This document shows positions 62,100 to 64,000 of a DNA stretch of 64,000 nt, in pieces (position 1 is the stretch's first letter; every line of letters starts with the position of its first letter). A model generated the notes under the pieces. It was given only the letters and a program-made list of their open reading frames with translations. It made no database searches and was not told the DNA's origin. A program made the position numbers and the translations under genes. The DNA comes from Roseobacter sp. CCS2. GTDB lineage: Bacteria > Pseudomonadota > Alphaproteobacteria > Rhodobacterales > Rhodobacteraceae. Location: the NCBI RefSeq assembly GCF_000169435.1, contig NZ_AAYB01000003.1, forward strand, positions 248,001 through 312,000. The letters are read 5' to 3'.

Positions 62100-63212
62100 A
62101 TGGCGCCCAAGCGTCCCAAAGGTGCGGGCGCGTTCCCCAAAGCGGTCGAGACCCCCGCGCCAAAACAGCCCGATCCTGCGGACCTCTATGCCGCGCTGGA
62201 TCTGGGCACGAACAGTTGCCGCATGTTGATTGCCCAACCAAAGGGCAGCCAATTTCATGTGGTTGATAGCTTTTCAAAATCCGTACAATTGGGTGCGGGT
62301 TTGGAAAACACAGGTCGGTTATCGCGCGCGTCGATGAACCGGACGATTTCTGCCATGCGCATTTGTCGTGAAAAGCTGAAACGCCATGGTGTTGAAAATA
62401 TGCGCCTTGTGGCAACAGAGGCGTGTCGCCGTGCGTTGAATGGCGGGAATTTCGTCGCACAGGTGCGGCGCGAGACCGGGCTGAAGCTGGAAATCATCAA
62501 ACCCGAGGAAGAGGCGCGTCTAGCAGTGATCTCCTGTGCGCCTTTGGTCAGTGTGAACACTGAACAGTTACTGGTCGTGGACATCGGCGGTGGATCGACC
62601 GAGTTGGTGTGGATTGACCTGACCCATGTGCCAAAACGCGAACGTCCGCGGGCAATCATGCGGTTGCATGCCGGGTTCAAGTCTGATCCCGGCCCATTTG
62701 CTGCGGCCAAGGTGGTTGATTGGATTTCAGTGCCTTTGGGTGTGGCGACACTGCGTGATCAGTTTTCCGATGTTGAGGATGACGCGGCGCGCTTTGCGCT
62801 AATGAGCTGGTTTTTTGAGGAAAACCTAGAAGAGTTTTCACCCTATGCCGCTGCCCAAGCGCGTGAAGGTTTCCAGATTATCGGCACCAGCGGAACAGTG
62901 ACAACGGTGGCGGCCAGTCATCTGGGCCTCAAGCGCTATGACCGGACCAAGGTTGACGGGCTGCGCATGACCTCTGATCAGATTGATACGGTGATCCGTG
63001 ATTATCTGACACTAGGCCCCGCAGGTCGCCGCGCCGATCCGCGCATCGGCAAGGACCGGCAGGCGCTGATCATGTCAGGCTCTGCCATTCTGCAAGCGCT
63101 GATGCGGCTTTGGCCGACCGACCGTTTGTCAGTCGCGGACCGTGGCCTGCGAGAAGGCCTGCTTTATGCGCAAATGTCGGCGCATGGGGTCTTGGAAGAC
63201 ACGCCGTTTTAG
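62100..63212 (+). CDS. Ppx/GppA family phosphatase
   Basis: The product (370 aa) is an exopolyphosphatase or pppGpp phosphatase of the ASKHA fold: YAALDLGTNSCRMLIAQPKG, RLVATEACRRALNGGNFVAQ, LLVVDIGGGSTELVWIDL and QIIGTSGTVTTVAASHLG are the motifs. It lacks a C-terminal HD domain, which favours the short Ppx/GppA form. GGAGGGCG precedes the start. It is followed after 15 bases by rlmE, a common pairing in alphaproteobacteria. Confidence 0.92.
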   Translation: MAPKRPKGAGAFPKAVETPAPKQPDPADLYAALDLGTNSCRMLIAQPKGSQFHVVDSFSKSVQLGAGLENTGRLSRASMNRTISAMRICREKLKRHGVENMRLVATEACRRALNGGNFVAQVRRETGLKLEIIKPEEEARLAVISCAPLVSVNTEQLLVVDIGGGSTELVWIDLTHVPKRERPRAIMRLHAGFKSDPGPFAAAKVVDWISVPLGVATLRDQFSDVEDDAARFALMSWFFEENLEEFSPYAAAQAREGFQIIGTSGTVTTVAASHLGLKRYDRTKVDGLRMTSDQIDTVIRDYLTLGPAGRRADPRIGKDRQALIMSGSAILQALMRLWPTDRLSVADRGLREGLLYAQMSAHGVLEDTPF

Positions 63213-63227
63213 GCGATAGGCGGGGCT

Positions 63228-63953
63228 ATGGCCAAGAAACCCACAAAAAAGAACACCTCCGGACGCGGACAGCGTGATTTGACCGTGAAGGTGAAAACCG
63301 CGCGCGGACGCAAGCTCAGCTCGACCCAATGGTTGCAGCGGCAGTTGAATGATCCTTACGTCAAACGCGCCCAGACCGAAGGGTATCGGGGCAGGGCGGC
63401 CTATAAGATATTGGAACTGGATGATAAATACCGCTTTCTGGTGCCTGGCGCGCGGATTGTCGATCTGGGTTGTGCGCCTGGCGGCTGGCTGCAAGTCGCC
63501 GTCAAACGCGCCAATACGCTGGGCGAACGCACGAGCAAGGCGCAAGGCTATGTACTGGGCGTCGACCTGCAAGAGGTGGAGCCGGTTGCAGGTGCGGAAA
63601 TCTATCAATTGGATTTCATGGAAGATGACGCCGATCTGAAAGTGAAAGAGTGGCTGGGTGGCAAAGCCGATGTGGTGATGTCGGATATGGCGGCCTCGGC
63701 CTCGGGCCATAAACAGACGGATCACCTGCGGATCATCGCGCTGTGCGAAGCGGCGGCCTATTTTGCTTTCGACGTGCTGGAAGAAGGCGGGACTTTCGTG
63801 GCAAAGGTGCTGGCAGGCGGGGCCGAGGGTGATTTGCAAAAACTGCTAAAGGCGCGGTTCAAAAAGGTTGCGAACGTGAAACCGCCAGCATCACGGTCGG
63901 ATAGTTCAGAGAAGTTCGTGGTGGCGACGGGGTTTAAGGGCGTTACAGGCTAG
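63228..63953 (+). CDS. rlmE: 23S rRNA 2'-O-methyltransferase RlmE
   Basis: The product (241 aa) methylates U2552 of 23S rRNA. After a basic leader, [19 protein letters not shown] and [20 protein letters not shown] supply the FtsJ SAM-binding motif, [19 protein letters not shown] the catalytic Asp, and [17 protein letters not shown] the Lys of the K-D-K-E set. Confidence 0.95.
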   Translation: MAKKPTKKNTSGRGQRDLTVKVKTARGRKLSSTQWLQRQLNDPYVKRAQTEGYRGRAAYKILELDDKYRFLVPGARIVDLGCAPGGWLQVAVKRANTLGERTSKAQGYVLGVDLQEVEPVAGAEIYQLDFMEDDADLKVKEWLGGKADVVMSDMAASASGHKQTDHLRIIALCEAAAYFAFDVLEEGGTFVAKVLAGGAEGDLQKLLKARFKKVANVKPPASRSDSSEKFVVATGFKGVTG

Positions 63954-64000
63954 ATGCGCAATGTTCGCTATGCGGACGAAGCTGCCGTTGGATGTATCGG
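63954..64000 (+). CDS. start of an unidentified protein (partial)
   Basis: An ATG directly follows the rlmE stop (TAGATG) and the frame MRNVRYADEAAVGCI is open to the window end. Too short to assign. Confidence 0.35.
   Translation, partial: MRNVRYADEAAVGCI

Overview
The window looks like the chromosome of a marine alphaproteobacterium of the Rhodobacteraceae (Roseobacter group). The evidence is the Entner-Doudoroff style zwf-pgl-pgi operon, the agl alpha-glucoside operon, a CckA-type hybrid kinase, a DUF6525 protein, an apparently split methionine synthase and Rhodobacterales-type CtrA boxes. No species is claimed.

Layout. (1) 1-6650 is host DNA: an esterase, a membrane GGDEF protein with a ruined active-site motif, an HNH nuclease, zwf-pgl-pgi behind a perfect 16-bp LacI-type operator, and a prepilin-peptidase-like membrane protein that lacks the usual catalytic aspartates. 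(2) 6652-40828 is a prophage of about 34 kb inserted in the 3' half of a tRNA-Gly(CCC) gene, bounded by identical 48-bp att repeats. It reads as an HK97-type cos siphophage. The order is integrase/excisionase operon, repressor with three 19-bp operators, early and replication genes with an iteron-like candidate origin, HNH plus terminase, portal, protease, capsid, neck, tail tube, tail chaperones with a GGGAAAC slip site, tape measure, a frameshifted tail gene, and a lysis cassette with Rz1 embedded in Rz. (3) About 32.9-40.7 kb, still inside the att sites, is an AT-richer cargo block: an orphan CckA-like histidine kinase, two paralogous small proteins, two unrecognised proteins, an RTX protein with a glycosidase-like N-terminus, a TbpB-like lipoprotein, and two TTAA-N7-TTAA CtrA boxes. 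(4) 40782-64000 is host DNA again: tRNA-Gly, a corrinoid activation protein, guaB, a frameshifted rsmB-like gene, cckA, the divergent aglR-bgl-glk and aglEFGAK operons, an HpcH-type aldolase, pterin-binding methyltransferase, MTHFR, a small associated protein, Ppx/GppA and RlmE.

How it fits together. Alpha-glucosides enter through AglEFGK, are cut by AglA, phosphorylated by Glk and oxidised through Zwf/Pgl. AGCGCT-centred palindromes in front of both agl and zwf suggest one LacI-family regulator for the set. The most interesting hypothesis is that the prophage cargo is wired into the host CckA-ChpT-CtrA phosphorelay: it has its own CckA-like kinase and CtrA boxes in front of cargo genes, and exports an RTX protein and a surface lipoprotein. 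This is inference from motifs and needs experimental support. All family calls come from reading the sequence and from memory of the families; no database search was run.
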